DNA of 64,000 nucleotides from Lasiodiplodia sp. COLG20 (lineage: Eukaryota > Ascomycota > Dothideomycetes > Botryosphaeriales > Botryosphaeriaceae), in the NCBI GenBank assembly GCA_009801085.1, contig VNWV01000019.1, forward strand, positions 62,001 to 126,000, given 5' to 3'. A program made the translations under genes and the position numbers. Shown one piece after another: positions 1 through 11,129 of the stretch. How positions within the stretch are numbered: position 1 is the first letter of the stretch; each line of letters opens with the position of its first letter. Below the pieces are notes generated by a model, which saw only the letters and a program-made list of their open reading frames with translations, was not told the origin of the DNA and made no database searches.

Positions 1-1428
1 ATCCTGCACGCCGATAAGGCAACAACTTAAAATCAAGATGAGTCACGATGAGGCGTGATGATTTTGGGCAAAAGGCCGCATGCTGGCCATGTCCGCATCA
101 TAAATAGCCGGAAGGTCAAAGGAATGCTAAAGGTATGCTTGCGATGCGGACGGCGTTCCTGCCTACCAATGAACGCATCAGCTTTCTTTGCTTTTCGTGT
201 TGGCGGATCAGCTGGTTCGGCATGGCGCCCAGTGCCTCACAGCCGCGCCAGTAAACAAGGCTGAACAAGGGACGACAGGGGCTTGTGCATCGATTGGAGG
301 GGGTTTGCAGGGATTCGAGCAGAAGGTGTCCGTCATACTCTGTATGTGGAGGGAAAATCTTACTCATTGTGCGATGCAGTCGGTCACACAATGTACTATT
401 TCGGATGGAGCCAGGGCCTTCTGTTTATTACTTTTCAGGCAGACATTGTATGCCTAAGCCAAAGGACTCTCTTCCCTGTCTGTCTTCAGATCATCGATAC
501 GAGAATGCTAATAATGTTTGAATTCGCGAAGGAGAGAACGCTGGCCATCGTCGTCGCATCCGTTGCGCGTGCGTTTGCTCCGCCACCACTTACTAGACTT
601 TCATGAGCCACTCAACACCATCGGTGACGGCGCCCGACTATCGCCGGTGTTAACTCCGCACGTTGATGTTGATATTTCCCCCTGCAGACGTTTGGCTGTT
701 CTGTGGGGGAGCGAACAATGCGGGGAACGAATGGCGCGTGGAGCGTGCGTCAGGGCGTGCGCCTCGCTCTTTGCAGCCAAGCCTTGTCTCGGGGGCCAAG
801 CTTCGCAAACCCCGGTATTATGATGTAGTCGGGCGATTGGCAAGAAGAGCCCCTTAGCGGTGGTAAATCAATCGCCCAATCGGCATGTTTTGCTGAGGGG
901 GAAAAGCTGACGACATCAGAGCCGCCAGGGCCTCCTGTGGCGTAAAAACGTGCGCTCGGCGCTGACGACGACTTCAATAGTCACTATTGGTATGACCGTG
1001 AAAATGGAACCTTTTGTAGTCAAAGATCTACAGGAGTGCAAGATAAGCATCAGCATTCTCAAAGTTGTCGGGCCTGCTCGAGTCATTGCATCTCATAAAA
1101 TACTCCACATCTCGTTGTTGGAAAGACGAAAAGAGATCTGTTATAATATTGCCAAGAGAGAACTTGGCAGAAGGAGGTCCGCGTCAAGTCCGAAAACCGG
1201 AGGAAGCTCATGATCACTTGGCACCTTTCCTTCACAAGAAAACATGAGACAGATGTAAGATAACTTATGCACATTCTCTACGCCGTCTATTCATCAACAG
1301 CTAAAAAAGATATTTACATCTCCAGGTACGCTTCCCACTCCCAAGATATTTTTTTTCAATCATATAAACATGATAGATAAACCGGAACATCAACAAACTT
1401 CCAGACCCCACAGCCGTCATCCGGGCAT
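1..1428. other. Intergenic, no gene seen
   Basis: Short open frames occur on both strands but none has a recognisable motif, intron-linked continuation or signal peptide. The last 100 bases are probably the 3' untranslated region of the metalloprotease that ends at 1429 on the minus strand. Confidence 0.6.
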
Positions 1429-2450
1429 CTAAGCACGGTAAGTGTTCCACATGTTGGTCATGCGGGTGATCTGGTCATCGGTGAACTCCTCGTAGCAAGA
1501 ACTGTAGCACATGTCAGTCCTGGACCATTGGAAACAGAAGGAAGTCAACTCACTCATAAGAGTAATCCATGTAGTTGTGGATAGGGTCAAGGCCAGCCTG
1601 GCTGGGGCACGAATCGCGGCCGGTGGGGCAGCCGGACGAGGCGCTGGCCTGGGCGGGGGTGTCGGCGATCTGGTCGCCGGTGCCGGTGCAGCCGCCCTGG
1701 AAGGTGTGGTACAGACCGAACCAGTGGCCGACCTCGTGGGTGGTGGTCTTGCCGAGGTTGTAGTTGGTGGCGCTGCCGCCGGGGACCGACGACGACAGGA
1801 TGGAGCAGCCGTCGTAGTAAAAGTCGTTGGAGCCCGAGCTGACGTTGTCGGGGAAGTAGCAGTAGCTGGGAGAGGATATCAGAATACAGGTGCCAAAAGG
1901 GGAAGGATGTATCGGATGACTGCTTACCCGAGGTTGCCGCCAATCTCCCTCTGGAAGTAGACGTTCAGGGTACCATAGTCACCCTTGCGGAGCGACTTCT
2001 TCATGGTCAGCTCAGCGCCATCATCAGCCCAGTTGGAGTTGATGGTGCGGGTGGTGCCGGCGAGGGTGAAGGAGATGCCGGAGGGGGCGAAGTTCTCGTT
2101 GAGGACGGCGAGCTGCTCCTCAAGTTGGGAGTCCTGCACATGTTCTGTTAGTTCCAGGCTCTCATGTGATTTGTTTGGAGGAGAGCACTCACGCTGACGT
2201 ATCCGTCCGCCTCGGACTGGGAAGCAGCAACGACGTGGAACCAGGTGGGGACCGAGATGGCAGCCTGGGCGAACTTGATGCCAGACTCCTTGACGGCCTT
2301 CTCCTGGGTGGCCATCTCACCAGCCTTGAAGAGGAGCTCCTCAGACGGCTCGGGGGCACCGCAGCCGAAGGTGTCACGCTTGTGGAGGGCGTGGCCAAGG
2401 GCGGTGGAGGCCATCAGGCCGGCGGCGAGGAAGGAAGTCTTGACAAACAT
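1429..2450 (-). CDS. Secreted M43 (pappalysin-like) zinc metalloprotease
   Basis: Predicted extracellular metzincin endopeptidase that cleaves proteins outside the cell. The model has four exons (2450-2193, 2133-1928, 1865-1554, 1501-1429) and 282 residues, and all junctions have GTGAGT/GTAAGC-type donors and AG acceptors. The N-terminus ([20 protein letters not shown]) is a signal peptide and is followed by a KR dibasic site. The third exon carries the zinc motif [13 protein letters not shown], with three His ligands and the catalytic Glu, then a Cys-rich loop and the Met-turn NYMDYS. The length fits the fungal secreted M43 family. A longer open frame runs upstream, but only the Met at 2450 begins a signal peptide, and a TATA-like box lies about 100 bp before it. 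The gene is divergent from a peptide transporter at 5426, which suggests joint use of extracellular protein. The family call is firm; the substrate is not known. Confidence 0.93.
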
Positions 2451-2554
2451 GGCTGCTGGGGAGAGCGAGAGAGCTGCTGAAGGCGTCTGGAGGAGATGCT
2501 GGCTGATGGTGAGCTGGTGGTGGACGAGAGGTACAATGGACTGGGCGGTGGTGG

Positions 2555-2563
2555 TTTTATATG
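2555..2563 (-). promoter_or_regulatory. TATA-like box of the metalloprotease
   Basis: Read on the minus strand this is CATATAAAA, 105-113 bp upstream of the start codon at 2450, at a normal distance for a fungal TATA element with a short leader. It supports the start at 2450. Confidence 0.5.
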
Positions 2564-5425
2564 CCGTCCGTTGTAGTAGCACAGCAGCAGAGCTCGAGTA
2601 ATGACCTCTAGCCCATGACAGGCAATCCAGGCGTCCGGGAAGCCTTGCTTTACTGCCTGCCGGATCTGCATAAGTTCGCTTTTCTGGAAGAGCTGGGGAG
2701 GGCGCGCGATTGTGCCTCCGTTCGGATGCAAGCGAAAAAAGCCGCTTGTCGCAGGTCGATAAGTCTAGTCCCTCCCACTTAATCTCTTCTGGCACGAAAA
2801 GCTGCCGCGGGCGGCCGGTAGGAATTGGGCTAGCGCCGCTGCACCACGGTGGTTCTGGATTTGTTGTACCTCCTAATAGGATTCGGGCCGAGGCGCTGGA
2901 ATAGGTAGCGGGCGATATAAAGAAATCACCACGAGGCGCGTGTAACCAGTCATCGGGCTGAGCTGCGCATAAAGACGGGCGGGCCAGGCATCCCATCAGC
3001 AGACAAACCAATCAGCCACGCGACGGGCACGCCGGTACCTGAAGGAACGAGATGCTAGGCAGTGCGACCCGATGTTTTTTCGGGCAGGTTGAGCGGCGCG
3101 TGCAATGGCCAGGTGAGCGGTTGTTTCGCAACATGATTTGGCCAGGACCAGATGATGTTTGCGCTGATCGCACTTGGCAGGACTGACGCCATGTCGTAGA
3201 CGGCATGTACATGAGATGAAGCCGGCGGTTTGGCTTGGCAGCGCGGCGGAGGCGGACGCTGAGTGGTGCGGCGTAGCGCGTTAATCAGTTCAAGACAGCG
3301 AGCCAAGAAGGAGCGATGACTGATCAGGGGATTCCGCTGGGTGCCAAGCATCGTGGCCGGCTTATCAGACAGAGGCGCCGCCAAGCCTGCGAGGCGGCCA
3401 CGGCGATTGCTGAATCAGGCTGGTGACAAGCATGCCAAGGGAGGAATGCTTAAAGGCTAAAGCACAAAGCTGTTAAACAACAATGTCTGCCTTCCGCTTC
3501 CGAGCAGAAGACAATATAGACATGAGGAAGGGCGACGTGGACACCATCCTGCCTGGTACTAGGTCGGATGAGGCCCAGGCGAAGACGATAATATTCGGAG
3601 AAGAAGTCGCCGACCTCCGGGGAAGCGAAGTGGAGCTGGCCGAAGCACGATAACGGCGGCGGTATTCAGAAAGGCGGGGAGTCCCGGCGATGGGAGTAGA
3701 AAGCAAAGACACAGGCTCACCGCATCGCTGCTGCTTCTCCGAAACGCGGAGAAGCAGAAATTGCGGCGGCGTTTTTGGTGAATGGTCGTCTCCGCGGCGA
3801 TGCAAAACAAAAGTGAAGTCAACGGGCAGCGGTGGGATATAAGTACGGGAGCACCATCATGGTGTCGAAAGTACACACGAGAATGGCGCAGTATCACTCC
3901 GCATCGACTAGCTCTCAATGGCGCTCGTTATCACAGTATCGCGATAGGTGGCGGAGATGGCGCTTGATCGGCAAATTGCGAGGTGCCGAAGTGACCTGCA
4001 TATATCCGCCGCTTGCCCGCAGCACGGCCGGCGCGATTTGGTTCGGGTTCCTGAGCATCCTTCGCCGTTGAGGAACACCCTGGAAACTGTGCGCCAGTGC
4101 GACCGACCGACCAACCGTTACCGATACCGCGAAACCGCTACCCGACGGGATCGGCTCGCTTCCGAAACATCGACCAGCGAGCGGCCACACAAACACCAAC
4201 AGCGACTTAGTCGATCCCAGAGCCATGGAAATTTGAAAGAGCAGTGGACTTGAGCGGAAACGCTAGTGCGCAATGGCACGTGGAAGGGTTCGGCGGGCTC
4301 CGAGCCGTCGGACTTGGTGTCGGCGGGTTTGACGGCTCTAGTCGCGGCAATTGGTGTATTTGCAGCGCGGAGGTGAGGGCGACTTGGGAAAAAGTACGGT
4401 TGAGGTATGTAATAGCATACGAGCCCCCCACATGGCGCTCGGCTCTCGTGAGCGGCGTGTTCCTCATCGTGCCCGAGCTTTCAGGCATCGGACCACGGCC
4501 TTGCGGCTGTCCATGTCGGTGTGGGCGGCGGCCAGCTGTCGCGGCGCTGTGAGAGCGGCGGCATTGACGAGGTGCGGCGCGAACGAGTGAGCGAGTGCAT
4601 TGTGGATTTCGCGTGGTGCAGTGCGCGACGAGGAAACAGGGTTTTGGGGTTAGCGCCGTCACGTGCTCGGCTGTGAGTCGCGGCGCGGACAAGCTCTTGC
4701 CTCCCGGGCCACCCGCGCACCCAAGCCCGCGCTTCTCTTTTGCCGCGTCCAACGTCGCACTCACCGAAACCGCTAACCTGTGGCAATTTCCAGCCTCTTA
4801 CGCCCGCAGAGGGCCGCGGAAACCAGGATGCCGCGCGCGCACATCTCCGGACCTCGCCCTCCGCTGCAGGATCGCAGCCTCTCGTATTGTCTTCGCGCAT
4901 TGCAGCCGTCCAACGTCACAGGCGCGCTGTCCAGCACACGCTGCTGATGACGGGCTGTCACCTTCCTAAACCGGCTGGCGATCCTGCAATCCTGCGGCTC
5001 CGACACCCTGCTCTCCTCACGTGCACGCGAACTGTTAAGCCCAGCCGACCAAGCAGCGTCAAGCACTTCCAAGCCCCGAGCGCCACCGCCTTGGACGCCT
5101 CGGCCACATCCAGAAGCTAATGCCACCGGCTGTCGGTCCCCTCACGGCCCGCGGGCTCCCTCGTCGCCTCGGCCTGCTCTGTTCAGTAAATGCGAAGGGC
5201 GATTCACGGCTGGCCAAATGAACGCCGTCAGCGAACTCTCGCGTAGCTGATAAGACACCTCCACACGGCCGGCGCCGATCGCTCGGGTGATGATTGGCAG
5301 ACCGTCTCATATCAGGGTACCATCCACTCGGTCTGTCCGGCCTTTTAAACCACACCCCCCAGATCACAACGTCGCGCCCTCCACTCCCTTACTCTCTTCA
5401 AAATCCGCCAAGACACCCGACAACC
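2564..5425. promoter_or_regulatory. Long divergent intergenic region with GATA-type motifs
   Basis: About 2.9 kb separates the protease and peptide-transporter start codons. Open frames are present on both strands, as expected of GC-rich DNA, but none shows a domain or intron structure. HGATAR-type motifs (the site of AreA/Nit2 nitrogen regulators) occur at 2757, 3362 (reverse), 3586, 3648 and 5249; the last, CTGATAAG, is about 175 bp before the transporter ATG. These short motifs are common by chance, so regulation by nitrogen is an inference. Confidence 0.4.
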
Positions 5426-7539
5426 ATGGCGACCGGCGACCACGGCGTCGTTGAGGCTTCTCAGTGAGCAACCCGCGTGCATTTTGCGCCCGCTTTTTCT
5501 GACGAGAACAAGACTGCACGAGACCCTCGTCCCCGGCGAGAAGAAGGACGTCGACATCGCTGGCGGCCCGCTGCGCCCCAGCATCAGCGCCACTGGCCGC
5601 GCCGACAGCTACCACGCTGATGAAAAGGCCCCCATCGAGACCGAGGACGGCGAGGAGCCCACCGACCACGAGAAATCCGTTCTTCGCCACGTCGGCGAGA
5701 AGTTGCCTCTTTCCGCCTTCCTGGTCGCCTTTGTCGAGCTGTGCGAGCGCTTTACCTACTATGGTACCCACCCCAGCCCCCGCTACCCACGCTTCCCCGC
5801 TGATGTTTTACAGGCATGTCCGGCTTGTTTCAGAACTACATCCAGCGCCCGCTTGACGGCAGTAAGTGTCCACACAAACCACTACTGCTGAGCTACCACA
5901 CTAACCCAACCAAGGCCAGGGTCGCGGTGCTTTGGGCATGGGTCACCAGGGTGCTACTGGTCTCACGACCTTCTTCCAGTTCTGGTGCTACGGTACGATT
6001 CGCTGCGCCCACCTTCCGCTTTCGGCTCAGTGCTGACCTGCCTCTTCAGTCACTCCCATCTTCGGTGCCATCGTTGCCGACCAGTACCTGGGCAAATACG
6101 TTGCCATCGTCATTTTCTGCATTGTCTACATTATCGGTCTTTTGATTCTCTTCCTGACCTCGCTGCCTGTGTCCCTGGCACATGGCGCTGGTCTCGGTGG
6201 CTTCATTGTCTCCGTCATCGGTGTGTATCCCGACACTTCAAGCCCGTCCAACACAGCCTAACTTCTCCAGTCATTGGTATTGGTACCGGTGGTATCAAGT
6301 CCAACGTCGCTCCTTTGATCGCCGATCAGTACAAGCGTCGCCAGATGGCCGTTTCGACCCTTTCCACCGGAGAGCGCGTTATTCTCGATCCCGCCGTCAC
6401 CATCCAGCGCATCTACATGATTTTCTACCTCTGCATCAACCTCGGCAGTCTGTCGCTCCTGGCCACTCCGTACATGGAGCTCTACATCGGCTTCTGGTCC
6501 GCCTACCTGCTCTGCTTCTGCATGTTCTGCGCTGGTCTGGTCGTCCTCATCTTCGGCAAGAAGCTCTACGTCGTCCGTCCTCCGGAGGGTGGTGTCATCA
6601 CCGATGCCTTCAGGTGCATCTGGATCATGATCAAGAACCGCAGCCTGGACGCACCCAAGCCCACGTGGCAGGAGCAGCACGGCAACTCCCAGGTCATGAA
6701 ATGGGATGACAAGTTTGTGGACGAGGTCAAGCGTGCTCTGGTTGCCTGCCAGGTCTTCTGCATCTACCCCATTTACTGGGTCGTCTACGGTCAATTCTCT
6801 GGCAACTTCGTTACTCAAGGTACTTCGATCTGCCCTCTATCTTGAAAATGCATCGTGCTGACAAGTCATCCAACAGCCGGCCAGATGGAGGGACACGGTA
6901 TTCCCAACGATCTTATGCAGAACTTCGATCCCATCGCCATCATCGTCTTCGTCCCCATCCTGGACCGCTTCATCTACCCGTTGATGCGCAAGCTCAAGAT
7001 CAACTTCCCGCCCATCAACCGTATCACGCTCGGCTTCTGGGTCGCCTCCTTGGCCATGGCCTACGCCGCCATTGTCCAGCACCTCATCTACAGCGCCGGC
7101 CCTTGCTACGAAGCTCCTCTCTGTGATGCCTCGATCGACGACGCCTCCGGCTCTGCCCAAGGCAACAAGATCCACAGTAAGTTTGAACCACCACCGCCGT
7201 CGCCGCTCACCACAAATACTAACAAAACGCGCAGTCGCCGTGCAAACCCCCGCCTACATGCTCATCGGTATCTCCGAGATTTTCGCCAGCGTCACGGGTC
7301 TCGAGTACGCCTACACCAAGGCGCCGCCGAGCATGAAGAGTTTCGTCCAGAGCATGTACCTGCTGACCAACGCCTTCGGCTCCGCCATCGGCGAGGCCCT
7401 CGTCTCCGTCGCCGTCGACCCCAAGATCCTGTGGATGTTCGTCGGTCTGTCCGTCGCGTCGTTCCTCGCCGGATGCCTCGTCTGGATCTTGTTCCATCAC
7501 TTGAACAAGACTGAGGAGGAGATGAACGCGCTGGGTTGA
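5426..7539 (+). CDS. PTR2: POT/PTR2-family proton-coupled oligopeptide transporter
   Basis: Predicted plasma-membrane importer of di- and tripeptides driven by protons. Eight exons (5426-5463, 5513-5763, 5814-5861, 5915-5992, 6050-6220, 6271-6819, 6877-7176, 7235-7539) give 579 residues, the usual fungal Ptr2 length. The proton-coupling motif of the family is present as VELCERFTYYG (ExxER) in the first membrane helix, followed by FQNYIQRP, then the family signature region GTGGIKSNVAPLIADQ near residue 200. A central loop (KPTWQEQHGN) and hydrophobic segments run to the C-terminus. The hydrophilic N-terminal tail of about 75 residues is typical. The start at 5426 follows CAACC and is the only in-frame Met before the first intron. 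It is divergent from the secreted metalloprotease. The family assignment is secure; substrate range is inferred from the family. Confidence 0.95.
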
Positions 7540-8849
7540 GAGAGCTGAGAGGGCGTTTACTTTTCTTGATTTATATTATGGCTGGATAATGGATGGTATG
7601 CAAAAAATAAAAACGGAATGAGGGTCATGTGTAATGTTTGGGATGAAGATAGATCTCGTCGGAAGTAGATATTCTTGGTCCGGTAGAGCTGGCCTGAATA
7701 GATGAGGTTGACTAAATGATTGCTGGTTCTATGCGCGCTGATTGTGATTGGTTTCCGCCGTCAGCAACTGCCGCTGTGCGTCCATGATGGAGGGTGGGCG
7801 ATTGGCAACCACCAGTGGTTCCGGCCATCACACCCGACGGATTTGGCGGCGGAGATCCGAAGAAACATCTCCGTGACATTTTTGTCGGTGGCAACGTCGA
7901 AAGCATCCCACTAATCATCATAATCTCTGACTCACGGATAAACATAAATCGAGCAAACAGATTGCGTGTGCGCGCGTCTTGAGTCATCTCGAAAATATAT
8001 AAATCGCGAAACGAGATGTCTTCCCACCGTCGTACCACCGTGACTGGGTCCCCCCGATCTCTCTCGCTTCAATCGCATCTCCGCCCCGCCCACCCGGCTC
8101 GCTGCCAGATGCAGTAGATCTCCGCGAGCCCCGCAAGGGTCTCTGGCTGGCCAATGGTGGTAGAGGGTTTTGTGTTTGGGAGATCTTATAGGTGGTGGTC
8201 TGAGTGGTGGGTTAGTAATGCGGGGGTTAGTCAGCGGGTTTCGGATGAGAGACTAGCGGGTTTGGCGGGGCTGTGGCGGTGTTGGTTTGGAGGTGTGGGG
8301 AGTCTAGGTGGATGGAAGGATGCAGACTGCTCGGTCTGGCGTATGCGGATTTTGGTCGCGTGTCTTGTTGCCTTTTGTTGTGTGGTGTTGTGAGCTCTGA
8401 GGCCGACCGGGCCGGCCGACCGGGTTGCGCATCCGGTCGGAGTGAGAAATGGACATCCATAAAGGTTCAATTCTAGAGAATTTGAATGAGTAACCCTGAG
8501 AAGTTATTAAGTAATTGCTGACACACACTGCAGTCTCTGGCCACTGCAACTCCAATCCTGGCAGTACTCCACGCCCTACGACATCGACGGGATCGCGTTC
8601 CGCGCCTGCGGCATCGCATCCCGCTGTAAGGCCCCCACTCCTTAAGTATTCGGAATCACTCTCCACATACACGAATCGCTTGTGATAGCACTGGTATCTC
8701 CTACTACTGCAGTAGACATCTTTTTTGATCAATACACCAACGCAACTCGTTTCAGCGCTTTCGATTTCCCGATCCAGCCGCCCGCGTCCCCAGAGCAACC
8801 CCGCATCAGCCTCCGATTACTGCGATAAGATATAATAGATTCAACCGCA
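7540..8849. other. Intergenic, no gene seen
   Basis: Contains the 3' untranslated region of the peptide transporter and the promoter of the RidA gene. A G/T-rich stretch (about 8150-8400) has an open frame on each strand without any protein-like features. Confidence 0.55.
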
Positions 8850-9666
8850 ATGTCCTTCCTCCGAACCACATCCTCAGCCTTCTCCCGCGCCCTCGACAAT
8901 CGCGCCGCATCTGGTATCCCGACTTGCCGCCGCTCCGGCCACCACATCCTCAGCCGCGCGGAATCCATCTCCGGCTCCACAATACGCTCATCTTCCACCT
9001 CGTCCGCCGACAGCAGCAACAAAAATAAAAACGAGAAGAAGGAGAAGCAAAACACCACCATGTCCGACAAAATCGAAACTGTCTTCACACCAGAGAGTGT
9101 GGCGCGTGCGTCCCCTTCTCCCCACCGCATCGCTCGGCGAGGCTATAACTAGAGCTAATGGTTTATGGTGTATTTGTAGCAATCGGCCCTTACTCGCAGG
9201 CTGTGAAAGCGAATGGTCTGGTCTTCGTGTCCGGCATGATGCCGGCGACGAAAGACGGTAAGCAGGTCGAGGGCAGCGTGGCGGAGAAGACGCATCAGAT
9301 GTGTCGGAATGCGCGAGCCGTGCTGGAGGCGGCGGGGAGTGGGTTGGGGAAGGCGGTTAAGATTACGGTGAGTGGGAACGCCCCAATCTTCTTTGTGTTG
9401 CGTGGGAGAGGGGCGGGAGAGCGGGGGAAAGGAGGGCGGGGCGGGACGTGTGGGAGGGAATTGGGGACAGGGAGCATGGGGGCTTGTGGAATGTTTTGCT
9501 GACCATTGGTGTTTCGCAGGTTTACTTTGCAAACTTGGATGACTTTCAGGAGATGAATGAGGTTTATGCGGAGTATTTCTCGCATAAGCCGGCGAGGAGC
9601 GCGATTGAGGCGAGGAGATTGCCGGCGGGGACGTCGATGGAGATGGATATTATTGCGATTCAATAA
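8850..9666 (+). CDS. RidA/YjgF/Mmf1-family imine deaminase, mitochondrial
   Basis: RidA proteins hydrolyse reactive enamine/imine intermediates released by PLP enzymes such as threonine dehydratase; yeast Mmf1 does this in mitochondria. Three exons (8850-9105, 9180-9367, 9520-9666) give 196 residues. Residues 1 to about 70 are Ser/Arg-rich with few acids (MSFLRTTSSAFSRAL, then CRRSGHH), as in a mitochondrial presequence. The RidA core starts near 71 (MSDKIETVFT) and contains APIGPYSQAVKANG, FVSGMMPATKDG, and near the C-terminus ARSAIEARRLPAGTSMEMD with the conserved Arg of the active site. The splice at 9105/9180 rebuilds the family's invariant APIGPYSQA. A second Met at 9061, in a good context (ACCACCATG), would yield a 126-residue protein, the normal length of a cytosolic RidA. 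Confidence 0.95.
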
Positions 9667-11129
9667 TTTCACTACATAAATCCAATCGTTTAAAGACTCA
9701 TCGATACATGAGAGCAAAGTCTGAAGCACGTCTGTGACACAGAATGCGAGTCCCGAAGATAGCTTGCCATGCCGACATATATTCCAAATTCGCCTAGTAT
9801 GTTCATCTTTTTCTGTAACCCTGGTAGAATTCAGGAAGTCTGGTGGCGTTGACCTTGGCGCTGCCCTTCGTCATAGAGAATTTAAATGGGTGAATTGCCT
9901 CTATGGTCAACTTTCATAGAAATGATTAGTCAAACTGGGTGATGCTACGCTCTCTAGACAATATAGACATACTACTCGTAATCCGACCATCAGTTAGTAA
10001 TCTCCAGATGGCCCATAACGCTAGCAGAGATGCTGGGAAATCAATGATGAGAGAAATGATGGAGATAACTGTTGGAACGTCAAGCACCATTGGTAATTTC
10101 GTATTCTTAGATGGTATTGGGATAGTGGTCTTAGGGAGGGAAGAGAAAAAAGATTGTTGGCCGATGGTGATTTTTGTGCTGATCCATCTACTGTTTAAAT
10201 AAACTGAGTTGATGAGGAATCTGTACGAGTGGCGTTTGGAAGCAGCCACACACCGGTGAGAGTGATTAAATTGTTAGATGATTAAAGACAGTTGTGGATT
10301 CTGTACAAAGGGATGCAAGTCATCAAGCATTGGAAATAATACTAGCAAGGATATGTGCGGATATTGTACAGACCAATAAGATTAGAGCGCAGGTCGGAGT
10401 CCCGAGAGCCAGGCACTTGCCGGTCAGAAACAGGATTGCATAAGACGCAGATACCTAAGGCATCAGCTGTAGGCTGACATGCAGCAACACCATGAGCGAC
10501 ACGACCCCGCACGGATTTTGTACAGACGCTAAAAAGCCTGACAGAAACATTCCATTCAGCCTCATCTGGATACCATCTCTTGGACTTTGATGTTTCTTAG
10601 GGATGCCAGTGTGTTTTATCTCAATAATTGTTCGCTCTGCCATTTTCCCCACGTCACACAATTTGACTTTGTGGGTGTCGCATGACTGTGCAGCTAGAAA
10701 AGAAGATGAGAATTGCGCCTTGCGCTGAAAAGAAATATGCATGTAGCCATTGTGCACGGGCTTTGTAGGCAGCAGATTGAGGCGAATGTAGTTTCACACG
10801 GGTCGGAACGGGTTGTGTTCACGTTGTGATGTAAGCAAAGCCCAAGAGTCATGATGATTTGGCCTTGCAGGTCGTCATGCGGGGGGATTCTGTATTGCCC
10901 AATCAGCGCGCTCATTCGATCTGCAGGCAGCATCATATCTCTGAACCGGTCATCTTTGTGGAAGCATGCGCCGCTTTTCTTTCCAGCCCTCGTGCCCTAG
11001 TATCGGGGGATTTAAGCGAGGCTGATTCTAAATTTTCTCATGCATTTATCTTGTACAAGCTTTCTAGTCTCAGCCTCGCATACCATCGTCCTCATTTGTC
11101 GCTTCCACCCCACGCCGCTCCACGTGACC
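9667..11129. other. Intergenic, no gene seen
   Basis: AT-richer than its surroundings. Frames on both strands up to about 107 codons show no domain, signal or intron-linked extension. The last 100 bases before 11130 are the probable leader of the Clr5-ankyrin gene. Confidence 0.55.

Noticed and set aside
4207..4764. 185-codon minus-strand frame in the protease-transporter intergenic region
   Set aside because: No domain, Pro/Arg/Ser-biased composition, overlapping frames on the other strand; looks like chance.
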